A stretch of 64,000 bases of DNA. It comes from Clitopilus passeckerianus. Its lineage: Eukaryota; Basidiomycota; Agaricomycetes; Agaricales; Entolomataceae. The position numbers were made by a program, and so were the translations under genes. Below, piece after piece: positions 30,660-43,900 of the stretch (position 1 is the first letter of the stretch; every line of letters begins with the position of its first letter). Location: contig CALYLX010000144.1 in assembly GCA_944990035.1 (NCBI GenBank), positions 62,001 through 126,000 of the forward strand, given 5' to 3'. The notes under the pieces are model-generated. The model ran no database searches. It was not told where the DNA came from and was given only the letters and a program-made list of their open reading frames with translations.

Positions 30660-32288
30660 ATTTATTCCTCAATCGCCGAGTGCGTCATTCTGGAAATGTC
30701 CCTTGAAACTGATAGAAATCCCCATCTCACGAGTCCATCCGCCTAGTCCCGCCCAAATGGTGGTGGAAACATCCTGTAACCGCTCGGAAAAGCGTCCAGG
30801 CGAAGTCATCCCCACTGGATCACGAATTTTATTTGAGTAAGGATGCCACACGAGGCTAGAAGTATGATTTTGCGGTGTGACGTTATACTGTAGGTACAGT
30901 CCGTTAGGGTAGAGACCCCACAAATCGTCTGGATCTAAAGAAAATTTGCCCGGTGAGCGAGGTTCATTTGAAGTTCTGATTGACCCATACCTATCACCTT
31001 TAAGCCGACAATCTTCACACCCTTCTGCCTAGTCTCCTCCATAGTACCCGCACGACAAGGAAGTTCCTCTTCCTCAAATGAAATTACACCGTCACCATGA
31101 CGAGCCGAAAACTCCACCGTTCTCAGATTGTACCACGAATCCTCGAAATTGAAGGAGATCCTTTTATCCAGTTCTGGCCGAACAAACTCGGACCACGCCC
31201 AAAGACGTTCAACCACGCCGTAATCCCACTTCACCGAGAAGAGGAGATGTTTTAACGATGGTGGAGGCACCAGATCGACAAAAACGAAAAACGAATCACG
31301 GGCGCCGCCATTGAGTTGATTCCACAGAGGCTCGGAGATGAACTACGTACGACAGTCCACAAAATCGAAACGAAGATTTTCGAGCACCTGGCATTCGCGG
31401 ATCTCGTATGGGAACGCCTTGGCCAGCTCTAAGCTCACAGAAATCAGTCGATGTCAATGAAAGGAACATCTAGAACTCACCGAATAAATCCCAGATCTCA
31501 ATGACGAGCGTGACCAACGAACCCGTGATGGCAGGGAGGACGTACTCGGTAAAATTGGTCCATCTTCCCGCCTTGTCTTGACTAAATCCAAAGCTCTCCA
31601 GCTCGTCGATGGTGAAAAGTTCGAATTCTTCGTCCCAGCCCTCATAGTGATCTACAATTCCTCCATTCATGATGCTCAAATGCTTGAGAGGCCGAGTGGC
31701 GTCGTCGAGTGCGGCTTCCAGATATGGGATTTCTGGAAATACCGAGGTGTTATTAATCGATAGGGAGGTGATACAGGGGGTGTTTTGCAGGCATTCCAAG
31801 TTAATACTGGTGCCGCCGCAGATAGTCAGCGTGTAGAGAGCCTTGAAAACATTGACTGCAGCATCCAATACGGATTGTACGCACCTAGAGGTGCGAGAGG
31901 CAGTGCGAATGCGTCGTGGCCACGAAAGGGAACCTGAAGATGAAACAGCCAAGGTCAGCTTGGTAATACGTGCCTCATGGAGGGCTTCAAGGGTCCGAAG
32001 AATGTCTGCGACGCTTGAAGCTGGGCTGGAGTTAAGGTCCAAGATGGTGAGCTCTCTAATCCATGAGCATGCACGGGTATTGCTGGAGAGAACGGAGCAC
32101 AGGCGTCCAGGAGTAGAAGATTCGACGCTGAACCGAAGATGCTGGAAGATGAATGGCTGACTCCAATTGTGACAGAATTTGTTAACAGTCATCAACTTGA
32201 GAAGCTCGTCATATTCGCCGACGTGGTTCTGGCAATGGATTCGAACTATCTGTTCGATAGTTTCTACAGGCAGACGTGGGGTGGCCAT
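30660..32288 (-). pseudogene. F-box/LRR-like gene F1 with an in-frame stop
   Basis: Exon 1 is 32288-31481 and exon 2 starts at 31428, followed by a third exon from about 30938. The N-terminus has an F-box-like helix set (MATPRLPVETIEQIVRIHC, LLKLMTVNKFCHNWSQ). Leucine-rich repeat-like segments follow (ITKLTLA, LYTLTICGG, ITSLSINNTS, LKHLSIMNGG), then VLPAITGSLVTLVIEIWDL before the intron. F-box proteins recruit substrates to SCF ubiquitin ligases. In exon 2, where F2 reads DFVDCKEQF, F1 reads DFVDCRT then TAG (31343-31345). The frame then continues with good similarity to F2 (VDLVPPPSLKHL), so this looks like a recent nonsense mutation. The third exon differs from those of the other copies. 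Confidence 0.75.
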
Positions 32289-35200
32289 TGAACGTGGTGG
32301 AGTTGAGGCAGGAAGTTGTTCGCTTCAATTTTACGGTGGTGCCTTGTGTGTCATGAAAAATTACCATTCTCAGGTAACTCCTTGTAGACTCCCAGCTCGA
32401 AGGGCATCAAGGGACTTAATCAATGTTTAGCTAACAGACCTTAAATATGTACAGCTTCTACAAGACAGAGAGACCACAATGTATCCAGTTACAACTACTC
32501 TTCGAAATTCAGACCCCCCAAGCGCCTCCTCGTAGCTGAGTGAAGCAGTCAGTAGCTGTTCGGTCCAAGGTGTGTCGAGGACTTACTACTCCAAAAGATT
32601 GAACCTTCCAATGTCACCTTCGTGACGTCCTTGAGCGTCCGCTGCTTCTTGAAATGAAGGACTGCCATAAGGTAGGCCCTCGGATACCACTGATCAACTC
32701 CATCAGCGCTATAATTCGGCGGAAGAGATCCAGGTGTGGAGGTGGTATACCTTCGGAGGCTAGGTCGCAAGATGCCAGAGAGAGAACCTCTTCGACTATG
32801 GATAGGAAACAGTTAGTATACTCAAAGATAATGACGAATGGAAGGGAGGAACGTACATCAAGACTCAAGGCAGGTTTGGGGCTTCAGCGTTGTGATACGC
32901 CCCTTAGAGCCCTCGCAAAGAGGCGATTGGCCACGGTAACAGTAGGGTAGTCCTAGCGTTGCTCTGCTAGACTCCTCGAGCATCGCGGACACATCTAACA
33001 TTCGTCACCTTTCCTCCCTCTGGTGCACCGATTTTGTGAGAGGAAATGACCAGAGGAACATGGGGAGTCGCGCGGAACAGCCTCCGAGCGAGGAGAGCAA
33101 AAAGATAGGCAGTGGTGGCCGAACGTGAACCTGGTTGCGTTTTCGCAAGGAGGGAACAAGGGAACAAGGTGTTCCGAGGTACGTAGGTCCGGCTTCTGTC
33201 CCTTTACGCTCCGTTGATGCCTTGGATATGGGAATGTATATGAGAAGGAACAGATGTTCGAGGTGCTGTGCGTGCAAGACCGCCAGCGAGTATAGGAGGG
33301 ATGCACAGGTAGTGAATGTGACGGTGGTGGTAGTGGCGTGAGATCGTATCAACGGCCGAATTCCGCCTCGTAGGGATCCAAAGGTGGAGAACCAAGGACA
33401 CTAGGCCATCATCACGTTTCTTCATCGTCAACACCCTCCCCCCATCCGACGCTTCGCAGCCTCGAATCCCAACATTCTACCCCTCCTCCCACGACAACAC
33501 CCCATTCACTTAATCCCCAAACTTCAGCTGGGACGACATTTCCCTGAGAACGTCTTGACTAGTAGAGGGCAGATCAACCTCCTGCTGTCGCTCAACAGCA
33601 CCTCCGTTGTCGTCAGAGAAGGTACTGCAGACATCGATCCACTGGAAGAAGCGGGTATAGTCCATGGTCTCCTGATGCACATCAGGAATTTCTTTAACAT
33701 CCGTTCCTCCAACGCTTCAGGGAGGTCCATGCACGGGCGAGGCTGAGGGCACGGCCAGGAGTTGAAAGGAGGTGGGTGGGTGGATAAAGGTGTAGCCAGT
33801 AGGGTAACGTCGTCGTTCTTCCATTCTTCTTCTTCTTCTTCCGTTCTTCTTCCCCCACTCCGCCAAATGCCAACGTGCGTAAATGGTCACCGCCTCGATT
33901 AGTAGGCCACAAAGGTTCCCGTCTCCTTTCTTCCTCCAACTCCGGCAGCAGGAGCAGCGATATCTGCCTCGCGAATATTCTCCTCATGCGGAGAGAGGCA
34001 AGATTTCCGGAATGTTCGTTGGGTGAGGATGACGAAAGTACAGCTCGCATGTCAAGTCCGACGCTGTCCCTGGGATACGGTGAGGGTTGCCTCAGTTTCT
34101 TCGTCCGACGACTGGCGGCTTCTGCGAAGGTCCATGTGGTAAATATGCGTGCTGGACGGGAGGGGAGGCAGATGGATGGGTAGGGTTGTTGTAACGAGTA
34201 GGGATGGATAGTATAGCGCCTATGTCGCGGGTAGGAACTGGGTTCTCCATCTCGAAGCAGTGTCGTCTTCGTTCTTCTTCTTTCCATGCTCCACCACCAG
34301 AAACGCATATACCCCCAACGTCGTCTTCACCCTCCCCAGCGATGGCTCTGGCTCCAAGAACCCTTCTGATATCTTCGCGCTAGCGGTAACCTGGTTGTTC
34401 TGATGAAGCTGGAGAGCACCAGCAGCTTCGAGGTTGCCAGCTGTAGAACAGCAGAGGGGTAAGCTTGAGGTTTTCTCCGGTCATTCCTGCCAAGGAACGA
34501 CGCCCAGGACTGTGCTATTTCTTGATCGTGTCGACAGTGAGGATAGAGCTATGCAAGTAAGAGGTTCCAGGAGAGTTTAGAAGCAGCGTCACGGTGCAGG
34601 TAGAAGGTTGTGTTTGGATAAGGAACGACCAGCTACTTGCAGCAAGAACGAGCCAAGGGTTGTTCAACAAGAGGCCATCATCAATCACTTTTGGGGATGG
34701 AGCATGGACTGGCGTAGGAAGAAACTGGAGGTGCGGGTAAGAGAGGAGGAGGCGAGCAGCATCATTGACGAAAAGGAGAGGAGCGAGGATTTTGCGTCAA
34801 GAGCAACTCGTGTGGAGCTTCTATCTTTCAACGAAGCTGGAGTGAGCTGTGACGAAAAGTTAGCCTCAGATCCAATGAGGAAGTGGCATGTGACAGGCAT
34901 ACCTACGTCAAGCTTTTCCCGTTGAACGTTGAATCCCTGTCACCCGGTTTCCGAGTTGTTGCCTTGGAAGATGACTTCAGTGTCGAGATTGAATCGTTTG
35001 CAAGGTTTCTTCGCTTACAAATCTTTCACGTGGCCGCATGAGGGCAGGTCTAAACGCGTAAATTCGCGCGTCGGTTGCCCCTTTTGGGGATACAGCACCT
35101 AAACAACGTCGGTGCATCCTTCAAATGCCACCCATTTGGTTCGAGGAACCGGTCTGATGATAGGGGCCAGCCGCATACACGTCTATCTTGTCAAATATAT

Positions 35201-35781
35201 TGATTATACGTACATTCTCTATCTAAATAAAAGGGATATCTAGGACTACGAATGGAGCTCTGGGTTACCTAAATGCACCTGTACATAGAGTCTCTCGGCG
35301 CGTTTCCTCCCATTTTCCGACCATTTGCATTTTCTATAGGTTCTGTACCAATTGGTGTTTGTATCTTTATGTATCATTGGATCAAATATCAGAACATTTA
35401 CGAACGTGGCCAATTAATTATTGTTTGCCTCAACCTTCGAATCTGAGGCATCTTCGATCTTGAAGGTCTCCTGAGAGATCAAATTCACGTGTGCGTGAAT
35501 CCATTACATTGACTATCTAGGCTAGGGAGACATCCGAGTCCATAGAGACTGGCTAGGTGTCCCCTAAGTGTTTATCTGGCGCCTTTCAATCGTGATAAAG
35601 CCCCATCGAACCATGAGGGGATGAGTGAGTGACTTTGGGAGTTAGTGTTTGACGCTCGCACCTTTTAATTCATTGCCGACGCCACGCTGGGCCGCTTTGG
35701 GGCGTTGAGGGTGGGTACTCTCCGAACCGGACACAGGCTGAATGAAATCAATAACAACAACAAAGGTTGGCTGCCTACTGC
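32289..35781. repeat. Gene-free block with R-like degenerate repeat (about 33000-35060)
   Basis: A short coding-like minus-strand piece lies near 32560-32950 (WYPRAYLMAVLHFKKQR), unassigned. From 33000 the block resembles 29200-30460. Its 33690-33800 part resembles 41250-41330 and 43290-43360 (GAGGTCCATG..CGAGG pattern), and TTGTTCAAC.AGGC near 34660 resembles 44150. It ends with TTTCACGTGGCCGCATGAGGGCAGG at 35029-35048. No gene recognised. Confidence 0.4.
35029..35055 (+). promoter_or_regulatory. Recurrent CACGTG..AGGGCAGG motif
   Basis: TTCACGTGGCCGCATGAGGGCAGG followed by TCTAAACGCG, matching the tail of the 12804 and 21466 copies (CCTAA.CGCG). Confidence 0.35.
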
Positions 35782-37242
35782 CTAAAAATCACTGTCACAC
35801 TCGTCACTACTATCACTGTCCATATAGTCGAAACTCCACAGCTCATCCGAATCAACTAAAAGTTCTTCGCAGTGAGCAACATATCACAATTAGAAGCGAG
35901 CCATTGACAAAGAAACACACCTATCTCCAAACCCAGAACTTCCACACCCATCCGCCTAGTTCGTTCCATAAACTCTGCACGGGCAGGAAACCTCTTTTCC
36001 TCCATCCTCGACTTAATCCCATCACCATGCCGAACCGAAAATTCGACCGTACGTAGGCCTGACCACGCTTCCCCACCAGTAGAAATAACTCGATCCAATT
36101 CGGGAATAACATGCTTAGCCCACCCCGCCAAGAACCTCTCGAAATCATTCTCCCATTTCACGGAGACGAAAAAGTGGGTCAAAGACGAAGGAGGAACCAG
36201 GTCAACGAACACAGAAAAGTCGTTGCCCCAGTTTGATTGTTCTCGGAATTGAGCCCAGAGAGGTTGGGATGAGAACTGTTCCTTACAGTCCACAAAATCG
36301 AAGTGAAGATTCTCCAAAACACGACAGTCACGGATCTCGGGCGGGAATGCTTTGGAAAACTCTAGAAGTAGGGAAAAAAGAAGATGTGAGTCGACGCTCA
36401 TGATCATGACGGGGGAATACTTCAAAATAATCACCATACAAATCCCAGATCTCAATAACGAGTGTGACCAACGTCCCCGCAATAGCAGGGAGAACGTAAT
36501 CCGTCATATTCTGAAAACTGGTATACTTATCCGTGCTGAAGCCAAAGCTTCGTAGCCTATCAATCGTAACCAGTGCCCATTCACAATCCTCCGGATCATA
36601 AACCTCATACCCATTCCGGTCTCGAGTCATCATACCCAAATGTTCCAGAGGAAGCGTGATTCCATTCGGAGCAGCGTCTAAGAATGGAATCTCCGGATCC
36701 AAAGACGTGTTGTAGATGGAGAGGGATGTGAGGTTGGGAACGTGTTGAATGGATTGGAGGTTGATGTCGATGCCATCACAGATGGTCAATGTTTGGAGAT
36801 ACCCGAATGTCTTGAGCGCTGTATCGAGGATGGACTGTAGACCTGGCGTGTTCCAGTCGGAACGTTGGTATGTGGCGGCGGGGGTATAAGGTTGGGAAGT
36901 AGCCAAAGTTAGCTTGGTGACTCGTGCCTCCTGGAGAATATCGATAATTTTGAGCACGTCCACGATTTTGGAAGGTGGGCTATAGTCGATATCTAAGATG
37001 GTGATCTCTTTGACCCACAAACGTGCAAGGGTGTTGCTGGTGAGAGTAGAAAGCAACCGCGGAGGGCGAAGTGATTCGACGCTCATCTTTAGATGTTGGA
37101 AGATGAACGGCTGACTCCAGTTCCGGAAAACTGTATTCACGGTGGCCAGATTGAGAAGTTGGCCATACTCGTCGACGTGGTTTTGGCAGTGAATCCGAGC
37201 TATCTGCTCAATAGTTTCCACCGGCAGCCTTGGAGCATCCAT
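35782..37242 (-). CDS. F-box/LRR-like gene F2 (intact)
   Basis: Exons 37242-36435, 36361-35921 and 35855-35782 give 440 aa, all phases consistent. F-box-like N-terminus: MDAPRLPVETIEQIARIHC, then LLNLATVNTVFRNWSQPFI. LRR-like segments follow (VTKLTLATS, LQTLTICDG, LTSLSIYNTS), then VLPAIAGTLVTLVIEIWDL. Exon 2 encodes VLENLHFDFVDC and LTHFFVSVKWENDFERFL. The tiny third exon encodes an acidic tail of about 23 residues rich in Asp and Ser (SDSSDECDSDF). The family is known for SCF substrate recognition; the substrate is unknown. This is the best template for judging F1, F3 and F4. Confidence 0.82.
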
Positions 37243-37498
37243 GCCGAACTTGATGAGTTTTTGCTTTGTTTATTGCGATGTGATGGAGGCGTGATGATAA
37301 TCTTATCGACCATCTATGTTCCGACTTCCGGCTGGGTGTCATTCTTACGCCGCCAAGGCCTTGAACTCACACAGTCAAACGTGAAGCTAACGACGCCCAT
37401 TACAACTATATTTCAAACCGCTAACACAATAGAAAGATAGAAATAATAACCCCTTGTTCAAGCGACCGGGGCCCTGCGACGATTTCTCAGGTAGATGA

Positions 37499-38895
37499 CT
37501 ATTCTTCTGTAAGACCAGTCAGAGCGAGGCAGTCGAAGAAACGGAGAAGACACACCAATCGAGGTTAAGGCAGTTACTGAGACTCCTTTCTGTCGGGTCA
37601 GTTCCAGATGCCCCAGACGAAGAGGGAATTCCGGAGCTTCATGGCTATCCAGACAACGCAGCTGGAACTCAACCGACTCCAGATTGCACCATTGAGTATC
37701 GTAGTTCTCCGAGATAGCGCTATCAAGCGATGGAAGTACGCGATCGAGCCATTTGGAGAGGTAGTCATCGAGTTCGTCTTCCCATTGAAACGAGAAGGAC
37801 AGGTGGGTGAGGGAGGTTGGAGGTTTGAAGTCCGTAAAAACGTCCAACGTAAGTGGCTCGGCATCTTCATCATCCTCTTCTTCAGCCTCATCTATTTCCT
37901 CCATGAATCCCGAGCTGAACTGTGCCAGACAGTTCACTAGGTTGAAGCGAAGAGTTTTGAGTGATGAGCATTCCTGAAGCCCATCTAGCAAGCCCATTTC
38001 TATATTACCCCGATTAGAAGATATTATCACGGGAACTACGAAGAAACGTACGGTCAAAGTCGCGAGTCTCAAAGACGAGCGAAACAAGGGAACGTGAGCA
38101 CAGAGAGAGAGCAATACTGAGCGCGTCTTCCCATCCGTTACTCTCGTCAATAGTTAGCCCGAGGTATTTCAACAACGATAAGTCAATGAAATCCTGGATT
38201 TTGGAATCCCAGTCATAATAGCTTGGTTCGCTTCCGTTCGTCAGAACAAAACGATTTAGCTGCTGTGGGACGTGATCTTTGTGGGAGTCCGCTGCTAGCG
38301 CTGGGAATTCCGGGTAGAGAGTCGTAGAGTATAGCTCGAGGTTACGCAGGTTGGGGACATTTCGGAGGGCTCCGAGGTCCAAGGATAAACCCCTGCAGAC
38401 ACGAATATCCTGAAGCGATGGAAAGTTCTTGACTGCCTTCCCAAACACATTTTGGAGTTGCGGCGTACATTGAGACCCAAACGGCGAATTATTGAACATC
38501 GCAACCACAAGCTCGAGTTTTTTAACGGATGCTAGCTGAAGCATATCCATTATTTCCAGCATCGTGTTATATGACTTGCGTAAATCCTTGGCTCGGATAG
38601 AATCCTTGGTTGATGTTGTCAACGAAAGGGGAGAGTCGTCCAGACTCGTGATGGAAAGTTCTTCTACCCATTTACGGACCCCTGGCTCCTTTTTGAGGAC
38701 TGCATGGAGACGCCCGGGTGTCGAGGAATCGAGGTCGATTTCCACGTGTCGGAACACGTACCGACGACTGCACTGACGGAAGAGGCGGTTGACCAGGGTA
38801 AGCTTGATGATCTCGTCCTTCTCATCAACATGGCTTTCACAGTGAAGTTGAATAATGTGTTGAATAGTTTCCACCGGAAGAGTTAGAGCCTGCAT
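37499..38895 (-). CDS. F-box/LRR-like gene F3
   Basis: Exons 38895-38052, 37999-37556 and 37506-37499 give 431 aa with consistent phases. The start MQALTLPVETIQHIIQLHC is chosen because it lines up with F1 and F2; an in-frame ATG at 38967 would add 24 residues. F-box-like helices (IIKLTLVNRLFRQCSRRYV) are followed by LRR-like segments (KKLELVVAMF, LQDIRVCRG, LRNLELYSTT). Exon 2 has an acidic run (EEIDEAEEEDDEDAEP) and the paralogous LTHLSFSFQWEDELDDYL block. The last exon adds only two residues. It is the most diverged member of the four and shows no disabling change. Confidence 0.78.
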
Positions 38896-39623
38896 TCTGA
38901 GAAGGAGGAGTGCGCGAAAGGGAAATGAAGAAGGGGAGGCAAATAAAACGCCGACTTTACCCTTCATATACCTCTCATAAGCGATCTAATCTTTGATCTT
39001 ATCTGCCAGAGTACTCCAGCATATACCTCTAGTAAGGAGAACAAAGCTCCGACTCGCCATCGAGCTTAGGCCCAACCATGCATGAAGTCGAGAAGGACAG
39101 CGTTGATTGAAAACGGGACCTAACGCAATATCCTGTCTTCTAGAAATAGCCTCTTCGCATAGCGTAAGTTCCGAATCAAGCTCGCGAAGCACCCCTAGCT
39201 CAAGATTCAGACCATCCAGGCATTCACTTCAACATTGAGTGCGTGTCCTATACGTGTCTGTAGGTACTTGAGCTGCTGCCAGCACAATGAATGCTGAAAT
39301 ACGATAGCCTGTGAGAAATCCTGAGATCAAACAAGGTGTGCCGACGAATGCCGATGAACTCTCAGGAGAAATGTTGATGATATTCCTTATTCCGGAGGAA
39401 AACCTACTTTAGCAAGAGAACATTGAATCGATGACGCATGCAGTGCAAGACTAGGAGAGGTCATCAAGCAGCGTATGTGCATGAGGGCCGGTCTGATCCC
39501 ATTCAAGCTCAGGAAACCGGAATATCCGACTGTGTCGGTCAACCATTCACAGTATCAGGACGAACAAACGGCCGTCATTACATCTTCCCCCATCGATAAC
39601 GCGTACTTATTTCACCGGAATCT
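38896..39623. other. Intergenic, nothing recognised
   Basis: Divergent promoters of F3 and the plus-strand F-box gene. CATGAGGGCCGGTCTGATCCC at 39480-39500 is a variant of the AGGGCAGG motif. Confidence 0.35.
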
Positions 39624-40962
39624 ATGATGATTGTCCCTAGCAAAACCCTGGGGAACTTACCTGTCGAGCTTCACCAACAGGTTATCAAAGAGCTGACGGA
39701 TGACCCTTCTGCGCTTGCATCATGCGCGCTCGTGTCGAACCAGTGGCTCCACCATTCTCGAAAGCAGTATTTTAAGAATAGATCCATCTGGATCTCTCCA
39801 TCGACAGCTTCGCTACGGGACCTCCTCCTAATCGACCTACTTTCCGAAGAAGTCGAAAAAGAGTGCACATTCCTTCCCTACATAGTCACCGCTGGATTTA
39901 TAGGACACACCTCCCATGCCATCGAATATTCAAGTGATGATAGCCTCAACTACTTCGACTTCCTATTTGCCCAAACCATCGGACGCTTCAGAAACCTTGC
40001 CAATGTTCACTTAATTGGCCTATCATGGTCCTTATTATCCCCTTCCTCCATCGCAGCCTTCTCGTCTCTGAAAAGTCTTGCAATCATTGGCTTTTCCGAT
40101 GCGACTTTCTCTCGTCCGAGACAGATACTGGATATACTTGAAAAGCTCGAAGGCAAAATTACACAATGCCACCTGGTTGCGCCATCTTTCCACATCAGAG
40201 ACTCGGACATTTCGTTTGATTCGGCTCCAGATGCGCCATTACCACAGACTTCTACACTGGATGGGATCGAGTTCTATATCCATATTCCCCGATTCGGCCC
40301 TGTGGTACCTATAACCCACCTTCTGCTCACACATAAATTGAGCGTTCGGAAGCTGGAGATTGACGAGTCCATCGTTGCTCCAGCAGAATTCATCCACCAA
40401 CGTCGCCTGGTGCACCATGTTGGGAGCTCATTAACTCGGCTTCAACTCGCGGTTGCGGAGTTCCACACATCGAATTCAGATTTCTGTGAGACTTCATTTC
40501 TAGTTTGCTTTAACGCCGCTAATGGAATTATACGAATGTGTAGATAAAAGTAACCCACTATCACTGGAGGCAAATGTTGCCTTAGAGCACCTGAATATCG
40601 GACACCTCCCACTCGACCAAATGTCTGAAGATCAACTGGCAGATGTATCTTGGCTATGCGGACTTCTCCGATCTCTTCCACCTGGAAACCACTTCAAGAA
40701 ATTATCCATGATACTTCGTGGCCACCTGGTGGACTCTTTAGAAGGAGGGTTGATAGAGAAATTTGCTTGGGAGTCGCTGGAGGCCGTTCTTCTGGATAGC
40801 GGACACTTCTCTGAGGGAGTTCCAGCCATTGAGCTGATATTTTCCTGGTGGGAAGAGGAGACGGCCCAGACAGCGATGAAAAAATTGGCAAAATGTATGC
40901 CGAAGATGGATTCAGAAGGAAAACTGGGATATCTAATAGACGCATCAACACGATGGCACTAA
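39624..40962 (+). CDS. F-box domain protein
   Basis: Exons 39624-40485 and 40544-40962, with a 58-bp intron (donor GTGAGA, acceptor TGTAG), give 426 aa. A clear F-box lies near residues 8-50 (LGNLPVELHQQVIKELTDD, CALVSNQWLHHSRKQYFKN). The rest has weak LRR-like strands (LANVHLIGLSW, LKSLAIIGFS, VRKLEIDES, LTRLQLAVAEF, ALEHLNIGHLPL), as is common in basidiomycete F-box proteins. F-box proteins bind SKP1 and select substrates for SCF ubiquitin ligases. It differs in sequence and strand from F1-F4 and is not part of that duplication. Without the intron the frame would stop soon after residue 290. The start ATG at 39624 has a second ATG right after it. Confidence 0.82.
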
Positions 40963-43900
40963 CTAATTACTCTCATGCAGATATCCCAGATACGGACACG
41001 ATAAAAGTATTCGCTCAGCCCCGGCATGTAGAATCCTAAATCATAGTAAATGCGCCATCTCCTTCCTTCTCATCTTCGCAACTCCAGGTGCACGTAGCCG
41101 GAGTGCCTATGGTTGATCCTCATGTGGACCATGACAGGGGTTCCGTGATGTTCGTTCGGTGCTCATAATGGCAACGTTGTATTTGGATGGGCGATGAGGA
41201 ATGTCCTCCGGGGCTGAGGCAGCAAATACTGTTGGGCCTTTCTTGACGTTCGGTTCCTGAATGCTTCTGTGGAGGTCCATGGGCGAAAGAGGCTTGGCGG
41301 AAGGGTAGGAGGGGAGAGGCGTTGGTGGAGGTGGGCGGTATAGGTAGTGGTAGCAACGGCATGGGGACCCGTATGGTAGGCAGCGACGGAATCCTTCATC
41401 TCGTGGTTTAACGTGCTGGTTCTTCGTCCGCCCCGTCCGTCAGAATGCGGGTAATCCCAACGTCTTCAGCCCGCCGAGGCAGGGGTCTTGCGGCCCACGG
41501 CCAGGGGATCAGGGCTTGGATGGGAGAGGGTCTAGATGGACAAGTGGCGCATGATGGACGAGTGGGGACAGGAATGAGGCCCCGGGGTATTTTCTTCATC
41601 GTCTCCACCATCCTCCACCTAAGTTTGGCTCGGAGCCCAACACCAATATCCTGCCCAGAGCGCACCCTCCTCCAACTGGTAGATGAAATCCCACTTTCAG
41701 CCGAGGCTCAGCTGCGACAACGTCCAAATCTCCCATAGCTGGGCTCAACGCTCCATAACAGCAACGAGAATGACGAGGGCGAGAAACATTTCCTGGAATC
41801 TCTTGGCTGGGGAAGGCGACTCCATAAATTGAGCCTTGATGTCGGTATGGGTATAGGAGGGAGGGACGGGGAACGACAAAGGGAAGAGAGCAGAAGTGAA
41901 CGTGCAGCAGCAGCGAGCTATGGTGGTACATGTGCTGATGACGCTACCGGGATGGAGAAGCATGATGTAGGTCTTGGAGACGTTGGTAGTAATGGAGTGG
42001 GTGCAGAAACGAAAGGTTCTCTCCGGGATAACCGGGTGAGTATACGAATGAATACCAGGATCTGTAGGCCATGAAGGTAGCAATGGCGTCCGCGGTGGTG
42101 GTGATTGTGGTGGGTGGTGCTGGTCGTGCAGGTGGCGATATGGGCGTACAATAACGACCGAATCCTACTCCTTGAACACGAACACGAGGAGGCGGAGAAC
42201 CAAGAACATCCGAGCCATCGTCCAGTTCCTTCCTCACCGGTATTCCCGCCTCTGGATCCTAAACACCTCAACATCCTCCAAGTCTCCAATCTCCAATCCC
42301 AACATCATATTCTCGTTCAAAATCCAGTGGCAGCATGTGCGTCATGCCAGGTTGACGCTTGGGCTCCGGGAGAGCATGGCAGAGATACATTCCCGTGACG
42401 CCCCGACAGCGAAGGAGGAATCTTCTCTGGAGTGTCTTGATTGAGGAAAACGGCCGCTTCGGGCATTCGGCAGGAAGCCTGCTGTTGTTGGGCTCGGAGG
42501 TTGAGATACCGCGGAGAGCACACCTGGGTGAGGGAATGAGGACGGCCCAGGTGCTGTAGGCTGGCGTCATCACGGTCCGTCCAGCGTTTGCATTGCAAAT
42601 GCAAATATTCGCCCTCAACCTGGCTGAATAGCTCCCCTATGCCTCGCAGATCTAGCTACACGATAGTCGGAACGACCAACGCTCATACACTCGTATCCTC
42701 ATGCAGTGGGTGACGGGGTTGGGGCATGTTCGTTGGGCAGGGATGAAAAGTGCGGCGATACGCCAAGAAAGTCTGCTCTTGCAGCAGATGGGGTGTAGCA
42801 TTCGTTCCCGTTCGCGTCCTGGAACTTGGGTCCAACAGAGCCTGGTGGAGGTTTAGGGCATGACGACCTGATAACGAACGGGGAAGCTTCCTCTGCAATG
42901 AGGGGGTTGGGGGAGGGCGACTGGGACGGCAGCGATGCTGTCGTCGTCGTCGTTGGAGGCTCCTGTGCCGTGGACAGCGAACCAGTGGGATGAGAGGTGA
43001 ACGAGGTCCGCGTGGCGGAGCTGGTGTCGTCGGCGTACATAGAGTACGTGCATCCAAAAGCTTGCCCCAGCCTGACTGAATATCTCCTTGCTTCTTCGCG
43101 GTTCCAGATGCAGGATAGCCGAGGTGACCACCGCTCGTACCCTAGTGTCTTCGGACGGATAGTGGCGAGGTTTGGGGACCTTCGTCGCTTGTGGCTGATG
43201 GCTGTACACCGCGAGATGGTACGTCAAGGAAGGCCGTTTCTTGCGTCGTTAAGATGCGACTCCCATTGAGTTTCGTGTCCTGGTGGCTCCTGCGTATGTC
43301 CATGCACAAGACAGACTTGGCGGAAAGGCAGGAAGGGGTGGGTAGATGGGAGTGAGGGGTATAGGGGCAGGGGCGGCATGGCGAGGTCCACATTGTAGAA
43401 AGCGACGGGAAACATTCGGATTGGGCTGGTGACATCCTCGTTCTCCCTCTGCTCCGCCACCAACAGCCCAACAGCCCAACAGCTCCTCAACCTCCAACAG
43501 CGACAACCTTGCATCCTACAACCCGGTATCTTCATTCCGGCAGTAACTGGTACCTCGGCGAGGCTGGATAGGACCAGCAGCTTCATGGGTGTCGACGGCC
43601 GAGCAGCACATCTACGTGGTTGACGGAATCCTGCATCTCCTCTTTTGATTGCTTGGCACCAACAGCGACGCAGGCAAGAATTGTGATGTTGTTTGTTTTT
43701 TGGAGAGAAGGAGGGGATTCGTAGGCGTCGGTGGGGGTGGCGTCAAGGTTACGAAGGTTACCGAGATGGCGGAGTGGAGAGTGGAGGAGTTCAATGTTCA
43801 ACGTTTGGGCCTCGCCCAAGGCACTGGCATCCCTGCGCTGTGAGGTGTAGAGCATTCTCGGGAGTGAGTGCAGATGATGGGATTGGGGTGCGGAGCAGGA

